From positions 1 through 64,000 of the forward strand of contig CAJNYU010003745.1 of assembly GCA_905331475.1 (NCBI GenBank): a DNA stretch of 64,000 nucleotides, written 5' to 3'. Both the position numbers and the translations under genes were made by a program. Origin of the DNA: Rotaria socialis. Its lineage: Eukaryota; Rotifera; Eurotatoria; Philodinida; Philodinidae. The notes under the pieces are model-generated. The model saw only the letters and a program-made list of their open reading frames with translations, did not search any database and was not told the DNA's origin. Numbering within the stretch: the first letter of the stretch is position 1; every line of letters begins with the position of its first letter. Positions 13,330 through 29,242 of the stretch are shown here, one piece after another.

Positions 13330-14138
13330 CAGGGTGACCAGATCTTCTGAAAAATAGGGAAAACTTCTGAATTTTGAATATGTTTCTGATTTTTTTTCTG
13401 ATCTTCTGATTTTTTCTGAATTTGGAATATATTCAAATCCTGCTTTGCCACTGAAATTAGGTACGATTATAACCCATTACTATAATAAATCAATAGTGCT
13501 TCATCAATTTTCTCTATTAATCATCTTTTAGATTCCTCCTTCGAATTCTGGCGTCGAATTGATTTTCGGTTATATGAAGCATTTATAGTCCGATTATTGT
13601 AATCCGATAATATAAAACCAGATAATGCTTAATTTAAAATAAAAGTGATTGGTAATTATTCTTGAGAATGTTTTATTAGCATCTGCTATCTTAAACAAAC
13701 TTCCTAGAGCAAATTCCAAAAGATACGAAATATGAAAAATAATACCGAGATGATGGGATTAAACTTTTTTTTTCTCGTTGAACTCCTTAATCTACGCAGA
13801 ATGTATTTGATTTAGTTTTGCTCGTTTTTGTGAACGAGTTTTAAATTTAAAACGAAGCTCAAGATTAAGTATCTTTTATGGATGTTTTCTTATTAGCTAA
13901 ACGATATATTCACTATATTGTCTTTCATTTTATTGAAATATCTTTGAAAATAAAGTTCCAGTCAATGAACAGAAACGCAGCAGAACTTTGGATGTCAGTA
14001 TTTTAGCGGCAGATGTACTAATTTGCCAACAACTGCCATTTTCTGATTAATTTCTGATTTTTCAGAGATATTTTCTGATTGTTTTTTGATTTTGAAAAAC
14101 TAGTTGCTGATTTTTCAATTTTTGATCTGGCCACCCTG
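13330..14138. mobile_element. Non-autonomous hAT-like DNA transposon
   Basis: The 809-bp element begins CAGGGTGACCAGATC and ends GATCTGGCCACCCTG, so the 15-bp terminal inverted repeats differ at one base. It is flanked by a perfect 8-bp direct repeat GATACAAG at 13322-13329 and 14139-14146. CAGGG-type ends with an 8-bp target duplication match the hAT superfamily. No transposase frame is present, so it must have been mobilised in trans. Both ends carry clustered TTTCTGAT-like subterminal repeats in the same orientation. Confidence 0.85.
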
Positions 14139-14244
14139 GATACAAGCGTCAAAGCAATAAATCTACAGCATATCATAGAAAACGAATCGATAAAACGAGT
14201 AAGAGTACTTTGTCATTCATCGAAACGTCTTTTTTCATCTTACA

Positions 14245-16731
14245 ATGGGACTCGACTGCAAGAAGGTTAAAATTGATAACATTGTATGTGGCATTTTCGT
14301 TTTTAAAACTGTTTATTTTAGGTTCTTTTGTTCTCTGCTTTCTTCTTGTCGGGCGCAGTCATCGTACTAATACCATGTGTTGTAGTTATCGCTCGACGTT
14401 CCAACAATTGCCCTGTCCAAACGACGACTACAGTGACGACGCCTCCATTAACGATAGTGACGACGTCACCATTAACGATAATGACAACGTCACCAACCAC
14501 AACATGGAACGCCAGTGATTATCAATCAAACAGTGAATACTATCAATCATTGATAAATCCACGTAATTTTGATCAATCGGACAATCTTCGTTTGGACCGT
14601 CTTTCATCGCCTCAATTTCATCCGATTAATGGAAAAAGTGTAATCTATTTAAGACGACAGTATCACATGCCTGATTTACGTGGATCAACAACAACTTTGC
14701 ATTGGCTTGATTTAGAAACGAACACGACTGTTCAATTGACACGACCCATTTGGGGCATACATGATCAACAAGTAATAATAGAAATAGTTGATTTATCTAT
14801 TTAAACTAGTTTCTTTCTCTTTAGTTCTTTTGGGTCGATAATAATACGATTCTATTTTTGTCTAATCGAGCATCATCAGATCTTAGGCAAATTTTTCAAC
14901 TTACACTTTCTGCGAATGTAGCACAAACGGCGGATTTCATCGACCCGATTCAAATAACAAATTATCCATTGAATATTGATAATCTTTTAGTTAACCGGCA
15001 AGCATCACGTCTGGCATTCAGCTGCCAAGTCTATCCTAATTTAACTATCGAAGAAACAGCTGATCGACAAATGGCCGAGAAAGCTAGCGACCGTTCGATT
15101 TATCAATTCGATAAAATATTCGTTCGTCATTGGGATGAATATATGACAGGCCGGCGTCACCATCCATTTCTTGTTCAAATCGCACGACAAAGCAATGGAA
15201 TATTCAATTTTTCATCTAAACCGATTGATGTACTGTTCTCTGTGGATAGTGATTCACCAACAAGACCTTTTGGCGATGCTAAAGTTCAATGGTCATTTAG
15301 TGCAACTGGTAATTCGTTTGCGTACACTCGACAATACGATGAAACGAGTGCAGTAACTTGGACAACCAATTTAGATATATGGACAGTTGATCTGAGTATA
15401 CCGGGACACTTAAGTGTGTGCATTACATGCGATAATGTGGCAACCGATACGGATCCATCTTATTCGCCAACAGATGATAGCATATTAGTTTACCGATCAC
15501 ATTCAATTCCAGGCTACGAGTCTGATCAATTCAAAGTTAAAATATACAATAGTCTGCCATATTACTTTCATTTAGTTCAGCGTGCATTGTTTTGTTTCAT
15601 ATTTTAGGATCGAGTACGACAATAATTGTTCTCGACAACGGTGATCGAAGTATTCAAGCTGTGACATGGTCTCGCGATGGTCAATCCCTTTATCTTGAAA
15701 TCGGCGAAGAAGCAGACAATGTGATCTACTATTTATCCAATATATTTACAGATCGATCGATCATTCTACTGATTAGAAATGGTACTTCGCACAATGTCAA
15801 TGTTCATCCTATCGATAATCTAAAGTTTGTCTTCACACACGAAAGTATTCTCGAACCGGCAAATATCTATTTATATTCGTCGAATGGTTCAATTCGACCT
15901 CTCACCGATCATAACAAAGTTCTATTGAGTAAAGTAAAAATGAGTATTGTAGCCGATAAATTTTCGTTTTCTGGCTATCAAAATGATACAGTTTGGGGAT
16001 GGCATGTGCCACCAGCGAACGGCACAGATAGTTCAGCTCCGCTTGCTTTTCTCATTCATGGTGGGCCACAAAGCAGTTGGTACGATGCATGGAGCTATCG
16101 ATGGAATTTTCAATCGTTTTCTTCTCAAGGCTACGCTGTTATTGCCATCAATTTTCATGGTTCCGACTCTTATGGACAAAATTTTACAGACAGTATTATA
16201 GGTCAATACGGTTCTTTTCCTTACGAAGATCTTAAATTAGGACTTTCTTATGCTTTGAACAAATTTCCTTATATTAATTCGAGTCGAGCTGCAGCGTTGG
16301 GTGCTAGCTATGGTGGATTTATGGTTAACTGGATTGCTGGACATCCTGAAATGAGTCTTCGTTTTAAAACGCTCATCTGTCACAATGGTGCACTTGATAC
16401 GAGAGCCAAGAGTTATTCCACAGACGAACTATGGTTCAATGAGCACGATGTAGGAAATTTCACTCCATGGGATAATCCAGCTGTCTATGAAGAGTTTAAT
16501 CCAGTCAATCACGTTGCAAATTGGACACAGCCAATGTTAATTATTGTTGGTGCTCATGACTACCGTATACCAGAAACGCAAGGAATTGGCTCCTTTACAG
16601 CTTTGCAGCGTCGTGGCATCCCGAGTCGGTTGCTATATTTCCCAACCGAAAACCATTGGGTACTAAACCCGCTACATTCGGTTGCCTGGTATGAGGAAGT
16701 ACTCGGTTGGATGCGCAAATACACAAGCTAA
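14245..16731 (+). CDS. Membrane-anchored dipeptidyl peptidase 5-like (S9C) serine peptidase
   Basis: Prolyl-oligopeptidase-family peptidase, 779 aa, predicted type II membrane protein. Exons: 14245-14283, 14322-14771, 14825-15551 and 15608-16731, with introns of only 38, 53 and 56 bp; the total is exactly 780 codons. A short cytoplasmic N-terminus precedes a hydrophobic anchor (residues ~14-36) and a Thr-rich stalk. A beta-propeller-like region runs to ~residue 500. The hydrolase domain carries FLIHGGPQSSW, INFHGSDSYGQ, the nucleophile motif GASYGGF, the Asp region GAHDYRIPETQ and the His region ENHWVLNP. The HGGPQ...FHGS...YGQ pattern is closest, from memory, to fungal and bacterial DPP5/S9C peptidases, which release dipeptides, rather than animal DPP4. 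The tiny first exon fixes the start and lies just downstream of the hAT-like element. Confidence 0.88.
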
Positions 16732-16914
16732 CAATTTCCTATATTGTTTCAATCATTAATTCAGTGGACTAGCCATTAGAAACTTATTCCTTGTAGCCAC
16801 TATATTTTGAAATTTACTGAGCAGAAAATGTACAAGGTGACGAGAACACAGTTTTGCGGTATCGAATAAATGCATTTTTTCTTCGACACTATATTTTTCT
16901 CATTACTTATACTA

Positions 16915-16929
16915 GGGTGTGGGTGTGGG
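16915..16929 (+). repeat. Telomere-like TGTGGG motif
   Basis: GGGTGTGGGTGTGGG contains two tandem TGTGGG hexamers. TGTGGG is the telomeric repeat I recall for bdelloid rotifers. Such a short run could be chance or a remnant of a telomere-associated insertion. Confidence 0.35.
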
Positions 16930-17307
16930 CGTAGGTTGCGAATTTTTCTCAAGAAATATATGTATACCTTTTTCCACCACACTTGTTCAAAGTAAGATTT
17001 GAGAGAACGAGAAAAACAAAAACATTTAGGTACACTGATATTCATTATGTTATATATTATGGAATTTATTTTCATAGACACTACGCTTTTGTATATGTTT
17101 ATAATAAAACTCAATTTTACTTCATGTATACTATATATTTCTCTGCTATGCTGTATCAATGATTTATATTATTCCGTTTCATTTGGATATAATGAATTAA
17201 AATAAAGCAGATATTTTTGTAAAGATTTGTTGATAATATCGGTAATATATTTTTATCAAAAGTCTACCATAATTTCAAATTTTCTGGCGCGTAAGTAAGA
17301 GCTGGAA

Positions 17308-17416
17308 CCAAGGAGGGGGGGGGATCCCCAATCCCAAGAAATCCCAGGGGGATTCAAGGGTTCCCAAAAAAATCCCAAAACTCCCGGGAATCCGAAGTCC
17401 GCCTTTCCCTCCTTGG
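17308..17416. mobile_element. 109-bp miniature inverted-repeat element
   Basis: Starts CCAAGGAGGG and ends CCCTCCTTGG, a perfect 10-bp terminal inverted repeat. It is flanked by a direct repeat CTGGAA at 17302-17307 and 17417-17422. The interior is G-run rich and repeats AATCCC-like units. Size, TIRs and duplication fit a MITE; superfamily unknown. Confidence 0.6.
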
Positions 17417-17961
17417 CTGGAACCTACTGAGGTCCATGATGTCGACATAGAGACACCTCAAGAAATATAAAATGAATACAGCAAAAGCAAGAAACACATT
17501 TGAAAATGACAACTATATATCATTTAGAGATTCATTTGATAAACCGAAAACATGTATAGGAAAGCATTTACAACTTTCTTTGTCTTTCCTTTCTGAAAGT
17601 AAACGGAAAGTGAAAGTAGCACCCCCTACTCGTGACACATGCGATATGTGTTGTTACGTAGTTTTCATTGTCACACATAAATTGAAATCTTATTTTTATT
17701 TAGTCTCTCACACTTCTTCATTTCATTCCTATCAATTTACTACATACAGAACTATGAAAAGGCAACGCCTATTGATATTCGAGTAATATTTACTGAGAGC
17801 TTTTCGAATTCTGTGATTCGATTTTTATTGGCAATACTTTTCGCTTTTCTAGTTTCAAAAGCAATGCTTATTAAATATCTAAACTATATTTGCTGTATGT
17901 AAAACGTATTGTATTTTTCACATAGTAGGATATTTGATTTCTAAGTTTAGTTCATATTCTC

Positions 17962-19005
17962 ATGGTTCGATCTATTATGGCAATATCTCCAGATATTGAA
18001 ATCAATGGTTTAATCGAAGGATACTATTGGTCAAATGCGGATGCAGTTCAAGGTCAGGCCAACTTCTATTCGAAACAACAACGTGACGATTTAATTTCAT
18101 CAATGAGCGATGGTTTAAATTATTATTTCTTTGGTGCTCAAGAAACTGGAGACGATGCATTTACCATGAATCTATGGGACGCACAGCAAACTCGTGATTG
18201 GTCTGATACTGTTGCAAAAGCTTCTAAAGTTTCAATTGTATTCGGCTTACGACCTCGATGGATTGAAAATGTTCAAATATCGTTGCAAAAAATTCAGCGC
18301 AAGTTAGAACAATTAGCCGCAGTTGGAATTCAATACTATATTCTATGCTGGGATGACACGCCTGGTGCTGGTACCAATGCTCAAATGGAATTACAGAGAG
18401 ATCTCATGCAAGCTCTTGTGAATCAAATAACAAACATAGAACTAATCGGTATTATTCCTGCTTATTACTCTCGACCCAAAACATCTAGTTCTACAGATAT
18501 TGATTGGAGCAAACAGCTCGCTATTCTGAATGAAATTCCAACGAACATTCGGTTCTTCGTTACTGGATCAGCAATTAATCCATCATACATCCAAACATCC
18601 GATGTTCCATCGTTGCCAAATCGTCAATTTATTTTCTTTGATAATTGGATCGCAGTTGATTCCAATACCAGAGTGACAATGAATTGGCCACCCAATCGTC
18701 ATGCTGATATATACCATGCTGCTGGAGCCATTTCTGGCTCAGTGCTAAATCTAGCGTATCCACCGGAGAGAATTATTCATCAAATTTATGCCTTAAAGCA
18801 AAGAGTCAATAATTATCCCGATAACATAAATGCAGATTCAGCAGCTGCATATTGGGCAACCTATTTGGTAGGAAAGAATTTCTACGAATTCAATTCCTTC
18901 GAACATTTAAAAATAAATTTGACACAATTGATCAATGATGGTTTGGAGACAAATGAAGAGATCATTCAACGCTTTCCTTTTCTTGCAAGAATATTTAGAA
19001 ATTAA
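17962..19005 (+). CDS. GH84-like glycosidase (O-GlcNAcase/hyaluronidase type), intronless
   Basis: A single open frame of 347 aa. The start GLIEGYYWS matches the GH84 signature (G-x-x-EG-F/Y-Y-G). The later KIQRKLEQLAAVGIQYYILC followed by WDDTPG matches the Lys/Leu-rich helix and paired catalytic Asp of protein O-GlcNAcase and bacterial beta-N-acetylglucosaminidases. No signal peptide is evident, and only the catalytic barrel is present: it lacks the stalk and acetyltransferase-like domains of animal OGA. The PKDD-type motif seen in many GH84 enzymes is replaced here by GAQETGDD, so substrate preference is uncertain. Having no introns sets it apart from the neighbouring housekeeping genes. 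Possible roles are removal of O-GlcNAc or digestion of N-acetylhexosamine polymers. An upstream non-coding exon is possible: a TTTAG lies just before the ATG. Confidence 0.65.
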   Translation: MVRSIMAISPDIEINGLIEGYYWSNADAVQGQANFYSKQQRDDLISSMSDGLNYYFFGAQETGDDAFTMNLWDAQQTRDWSDTVAKASKVSIVFGLRPRWIENVQISLQKIQRKLEQLAAVGIQYYILCWDDTPGAGTNAQMELQRDLMQALVNQITNIELIGIIPAYYSRPKTSSSTDIDWSKQLAILNEIPTNIRFFVTGSAINPSYIQTSDVPSLPNRQFIFFDNWIAVDSNTRVTMNWPPNRHADIYHAAGAISGSVLNLAYPPERIIHQIYALKQRVNNYPDNINADSAAAYWATYLVGKNFYEFNSFEHLKINLTQLINDGLETNEEIIQRFPFLARIFRN

Positions 19006-19201
19006 AATAAATCAATATTTCACCACTGATGAAACATACAGACATCAACGCCCACACTCAATGTACAAGTCACATCCTATTAAACTATACCATTTTCAAT
19101 AGAAAATTGCCTTGGCTTTTATTGAAATATCGCGATAAAAACATTCTTTATAAGAAATTTCAGGAATATGTAAAAAAAAAATGCATATAATGATTTGTTG
19201 T

Positions 19202-20857
19202 CTAAGTATCTAAAACCATTTCAATAGCTGGTATTGCTTGATTTCGCTCATCATTTGAGAAAAGAGCATCATAGATTACATTTAGTTTTGTATTAATATC
19301 GACATTTTTCAATGGATCAATTTTAGCACGTTTACTTCGTACCGAAACATGCTCATTAATTTGACGTAAAGTGTAGGTGGACTCTCTGCAAGAAATTAAC
19401 GGCGAATGTTGCCCAGTCGGTTTTGCCCATATGAAAATGTAGTAGTTTTGTTTTAGCTCAAAGGCAATAGAAATAGTTATCCATTTGCAGGCTGTTGAAT
19501 TGTTATCGTTTGTTTTAATAACTTTTTTCTGGACAACAATGTCATCATTATCTAAGATGAAAATAGTGAAATCAGCACTGAATGATGCTACTTTCACGAG
19601 TACGGCATTCAATGTTAATGGTGATTTTAATTGAAAACGATAACCATATGCGTAGGCTCCTTGGAATTCTTGATTTATTTCTTCGCCGTCCAATTTCGAT
19701 AACTTAAGCAATGGACGCGTACCACTACTACTAGCAAAAAATGTTTCTGCTGATATATGTCCGAAATATTCAAGGTCTGCTTGTAGTTTTGATAAATACC
19801 GATCCGTAGTGAAGTTTTGAAGATCAAAAGTAAAGCCGTGCAACAATAGTTTCGATTGTTCTTCAACCAATTGATTGTAATTTATAACATCGTTCTTCAC
19901 TTTAACTAATTGAAAAATATCACCGATTTTTAATACTTGTTTTGTAAATAGTGTTCTGATAAAAACTGACTTTAAATTATCGTCAATGGCCTGTTTTTCT
20001 GTTTGTATAATTTTCTGTTGAACAGCATCGTTTTTTGAAAGTGTACTAATTAAATATTTCTTTCGTTCTTCTAAGAGTTTTTGTAGTTGATTTATTGTAT
20101 TTTCAATATGATGCTTTGTCTTAACATGTGTTTGATAATGATTATGAAAAGCTTCTGTAGTCTTTTCATTTAGTTTTTCAAGGTCTTCTTGCATGGAGGT
20201 AAGTCTTTGTGCAGATGAATTCAATTGCGTTTTGGTTATCTGTGATATGTCCTCCAAGGTAACAAATGGATGATTTTTATGTTTGAATAAAAGACAGTCG
20301 CTGCAAACAGCTTTTTCGCAGGAGCTGCACCAATACTTTTGTTTTTCGTCAACATGTTCTGAACAAAGGTTACTGGAACTTTCATCCACAAAAATATTCA
20401 TTTTATGAGTTTTAAATGCGTCTATATCATGTAAAAGTTTAAGACATATTGTACAATAATGTTTAGAACAAGTTTCACACATAAATTCACATACGACCTT
20501 TTTACATGTATCACATTTTGTTCGTATCGATGACTGCACTTTTGACTGTGCAGATTTCTGAATACATTCCACGAGATCTTTAGCTACTCGATTAATCGGC
20601 AACTTGCTAATCATAGAAGAACTTATAAACGTATTGTCTCTCATCGGGCATTGTCCTAATCCTTCGGCACATAAATCGACGATACACTTATAACAGTATG
20701 TGTGTGAACATGGTAGGCAACGAGGGTCATCGTAGAAATCCAAACATATAGCACATTTAACGAGATTATTTACGCTGGTATCGGTGATGTTAGTAGCTGA
20801 AGACGCCGTTGCCATATTCGGACTTTTTGCTTCTGGGTATATTTGATTGTGTCTCAC
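19202..20857 (-). CDS. TRIM/RBCC-like RING E3 ubiquitin ligase, intronless
   Basis: A 551-aa single-exon protein. An N-terminal RING finger (CAICLDFYDDPRCLPCSHTY...C..C...CPMRD, about residues 36-75) is followed by two B-box-like zinc segments (CDTCKKVVCEFMCETC and CSEHVDEKQKYWCSSC...C..C) and a coiled-coil stretch (about residues 210-310). The C-terminal ~200 residues (FQGAYAYGYRFQLKSPLTLN...FTIFILDNDD) form a beta-rich module whose name I could not place; it is not an obvious SPRY or NHL domain. RING plus B-box plus coiled coil defines TRIM-type ubiquitin ligases. A second in-frame ATG 14 codons in (MATASSATN) could be the true start. It is convergent with the GH84-like gene, with only ~200 bp between stop codons. 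Confidence 0.85.
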   Translation of the reverse strand: MRHNQIYPEAKSPNMATASSATNITDTSVNNLVKCAICLDFYDDPRCLPCSHTYCYKCIVDLCAEGLGQCPMRDNTFISSSMISKLPINRVAKDLVECIQKSAQSKVQSSIRTKCDTCKKVVCEFMCETCSKHYCTICLKLLHDIDAFKTHKMNIFVDESSSNLCSEHVDEKQKYWCSSCEKAVCSDCLLFKHKNHPFVTLEDISQITKTQLNSSAQRLTSMQEDLEKLNEKTTEAFHNHYQTHVKTKHHIENTINQLQKLLEERKKYLISTLSKNDAVQQKIIQTEKQAIDDNLKSVFIRTLFTKQVLKIGDIFQLVKVKNDVINYNQLVEEQSKLLLHGFTFDLQNFTTDRYLSKLQADLEYFGHISAETFFASSSGTRPLLKLSKLDGEEINQEFQGAYAYGYRFQLKSPLTLNAVLVKVASFSADFTIFILDNDDIVVQKKVIKTNDNNSTACKWITISIAFELKQNYYIFIWAKPTGQHSPLISCRESTYTLRQINEHVSVRSKRAKIDPLKNVDINTKLNVIYDALFSNDERNQAIPAIEMVLDT

Positions 20858-21401
20858 AATTCTTTCTTTGCTACAATGCCAATATAGGCAGGAGGGTATT
20901 TTTTTTTACACAACTTACTCATTTTTTTTATTCTCCTCCTTCCTCTAACCATGATTTTTTTGACGATGCTGTCCACGTGTGATAAGATTTTTTTTTTCTA
21001 TAAAAACATTAATTATTTTCTATTACTTATAAAGAGGCGAAACTTGACAAAAATAGTTCTTTTTCAATTTGAATGATGAAAACAAACTGTTGCAACTTAG
21101 TTCTGCTCGATATGTACTTTAAATTATTTTCCCAGTAGTCACAGGCGTGCAATGATCAGCCTTTCTTGGCTATTTTTACCGTTACAAATTCTCCGATTCT
21201 TTAACGGCGAAATAGCTCTGGTTGTTCAGCAGCTGGCGCCATCTATTCACAAGGATTACCATTGGCAAATATATCTGCTTCTTACGAAAGAAGATTCTCG
21301 TCTGCATTTACTTGTCTGAAATTACTATTGCAAGACTTCACAACTATTCCAAACTCATATTATCAATATTTCTAGATCACATCGTTGTCTACTACTAAAT
21401 A
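20858..21401. other. Divergent promoter region between TRIM-like gene and DDX46
   Basis: About 540 bp between two divergent start codons, with T-rich tracts and no reading frame. It probably carries both promoters; no specific element was recognised. Confidence 0.45.
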
Positions 21402-27007
<5,606 letters not shown>

Positions 27008-27596
27008 TTTTGATTGTTTTCTTTTCTTTCGGACATACTATTTTTTCCTTTTCTTCTTCTATGTTTTGTAAAGTTGAATTTTGTCTCAGTTTTCTTGTTT
27101 GGCTTGTCTATATATTATCTTTGCGTGTTTCAAAACTATGATATAAGTCTAGTTGTCTATGAGAAAGATCATTATTAAAGTTTTTTCTCCTATTAAATAC
27201 ATCATCAAATAGGATAAATGATTCAAAATCTTTCTAGGATTTCTCTTTGAAACCTAGACCTGATCAACTGACAGCGACATCTATCAATGATGCACCTCAA
27301 TATTTACGAAAATTTTGACGCATTTTATTCCTATTCTAGGTTGATTTTCGTTTAGCAACAGGAAGATTGAATTCATTTTTTTAAAGCACATGACTTCTAG
27401 TAATGTGATTTGCTAGAAACTGATCAATAATAAGAAACACTGATTGTGTATGGCTGGCTATTATTTACTTGTGTCTTTTTGCTATTCAATTGCGCATCAA
27501 ATAAAAATCTGACAAAAATATATGTTTTAATCAGGTGATACATTTGAAAAGTACAAGTAACAAAATATAACTTCACGGATTTGTGTTAACTAAAGT
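27008..27596. other. Intergenic: DDX46 3' end to PDCD4 5' region
   Basis: AT-rich 3' UTR and promoter sequence between two genes on the same strand. A short spacer with no other gene recognised. Confidence 0.5.
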
Positions 27597-29242
27597 ATGA
27601 GTTCGTCAGCGACAGAAAAAGCGGAAGTAGAGGCTCTCATTGCACAACTAGGCTCATCAAATGATAATAATAAAAAGCAATCGAACAATATGAGCACTAG
27701 TCCTGATGCGTCTTCAGCAACATCCGAACGTAAACGTGTATATATTCGTCAAAATTCTGGATCTAGTTCCAATGCACAACATGTTGGTTCGCCAACAGAT
27801 GCGCAAAAACATTTATTACAGAAAAATACTAAGATGACAAAGAAGAATGATCGTAAATCACGTCAAGGTTTGGTTTTTAAAGAAAACTAGCATTTATTTT
27901 GTTTTATTTTTTCAATAGGTAAAGGTCGTGGCTTAGCAAAAAAAGGTGGTAGTGGCGGACACTTTACTTGGGGTGCATTAGGCTCTGAATTACTTGATGA
28001 ATTTCGCGAAGATTTCGATGAAGAAGATCTATTAGATTTACAATATAATCAGGCTAAAGAGAAATTTGTGGCTGCAACATCAAATCAATCGACAAAGAAA
28101 AAAATACATGAAATAAAGTCAATTGAAAGCTTAGAAAAAGATGTTAAGCCAATAATTGATGAATATTTTGTTAACGGTGATGCAAAGGATGTTGCACAAG
28201 CATTACGCAGATTTAATTTAAAACAACTTGCAGAAGGAGAATTATTGGCTCATGTGGTTACATTAGCATTGGAGAAATCCAATGTTCATAAAGAATTAGT
28301 ATCGCGTCTTTTGCATGATCTTAATGGCATTGTTTTTTGTGTAAATGATTACATTAAAGGCTTCGATACATTATTAACAACATTAAATGATCTATCACTT
28401 GATAATCCTGAATGTTCAACTGATATTGGTAATGAAGAAAACAAGAAACAACGAGTTCCGCATATTCTACATGAGTTTTTTTTTCTATCACTATAGGTAA
28501 ATTCATTGCGCGATCCATTGCTGATAAATGTATTGCTAATACGAATGGAAAATATTTTGCAAACTATAAAGGCCATGTTACATGTCCGAAGATGCAAATC
28601 GCTCTGGATAAAGCTGAAACGCTTATGCTGATGGGAGACTTCTATTTTCTTAATAATGTTTGGGGAGCTCAATCAAGTATGTTCATAACGCGTACGATAT
28701 TAATAATTTTGAAAATAAATATTTTTTAGGTGGTTTTCGACCTGTCCAAGAGTTAGCCGATGGAATGAACTTAATTATTCATGAATACTACGATAGCGGC
28801 GATGCAAATGAAACAGTTCGTTGTTTAAAGGAATTAAATGTGCCACATTTTTTTCATGAATTTGTTTATGAGCTGATTGATTTTTGCTTGGAAAAAAATA
28901 CTGAACGGTTAGTTGATTTATTCGTCTAGATCGAGGCGAAAAAACATTCGAATCGCACTGAGAATATTCATTTTAATTTTCAGTGCTGAACAATTAACAA
29001 TAGCATTACTTGAAACATTAACAAAGACAGCTGTTATTACTTATGATCAATTGAAAACTGGCATTCTACGTTTATTTGAAGATATGGAAGATATACAACT
29101 AGACGTTCCAAATGTATGTGAGCAATTGCAAAGTCTTCTCAAACAATTAGAAAGCAAGAAAATCGTCAATCAGGATATTTCATCAAAAGTTCCGCAGAAA
29201 AATCGTAAACGTTCAACCAATGGAGATGAAAATAATAAATGA
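27597..29242 (+). CDS. PDCD4: Programmed cell death protein 4 (PDCD4)
   Basis: Translation inhibitor that binds eIF4A through two MA3 domains. Five exons (27597-27867, 27919-28428, 28497-28676, 28730-28907, 28984-29242) give 465 aa, with introns of 51-76 bp. The N-terminus is Ser-rich and basic, followed by the family segment GKGRGLAKKGGSGG. MA3-1 runs from about KDVKPIIDEYFVNGDAKDVA to the region before FIARSIADKC. MA3-2 runs from NLIIHEYYDSGDANETV through CLKELNVPHFFHEFVYELID to the region around LDVPNVCEQL. The C-terminus is basic (RKRSTNGDENNK), as in animal PDCD4. The inter-MA3 linker keeps the WG motif (VWGAQSS). Length is close to human PDCD4 (469 aa). The 3' flank contains AATAAA-like signals (around 29457). 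Confidence 0.95.

Larger units (their letters stand above)
8194..14244. other. Gene-poor intergenic region with foldback elements
   Basis: Six kilobases between the 5' ends of two divergent genes. It contains three inverted-repeat elements and one hAT-like element, listed separately. The remaining DNA (about 9000-10050, 10430-13320) is AT-rich with only short unsupported reading frames. GC-richer scraps near 11805-11830 and 12000-12050 (GCCGCCGCCGTC-like) may be remnants of another repeat. Confidence 0.5.
16732..17961. other. Intergenic between two hydrolase genes
   Basis: AT-rich spacer with a short telomere-like G-rich motif at 16915-16929 and a small inverted-repeat element at 17308-17416, listed separately. 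Reading frames at 17472-17786 and nearby have no recognisable domains or splice context. Confidence 0.5.
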
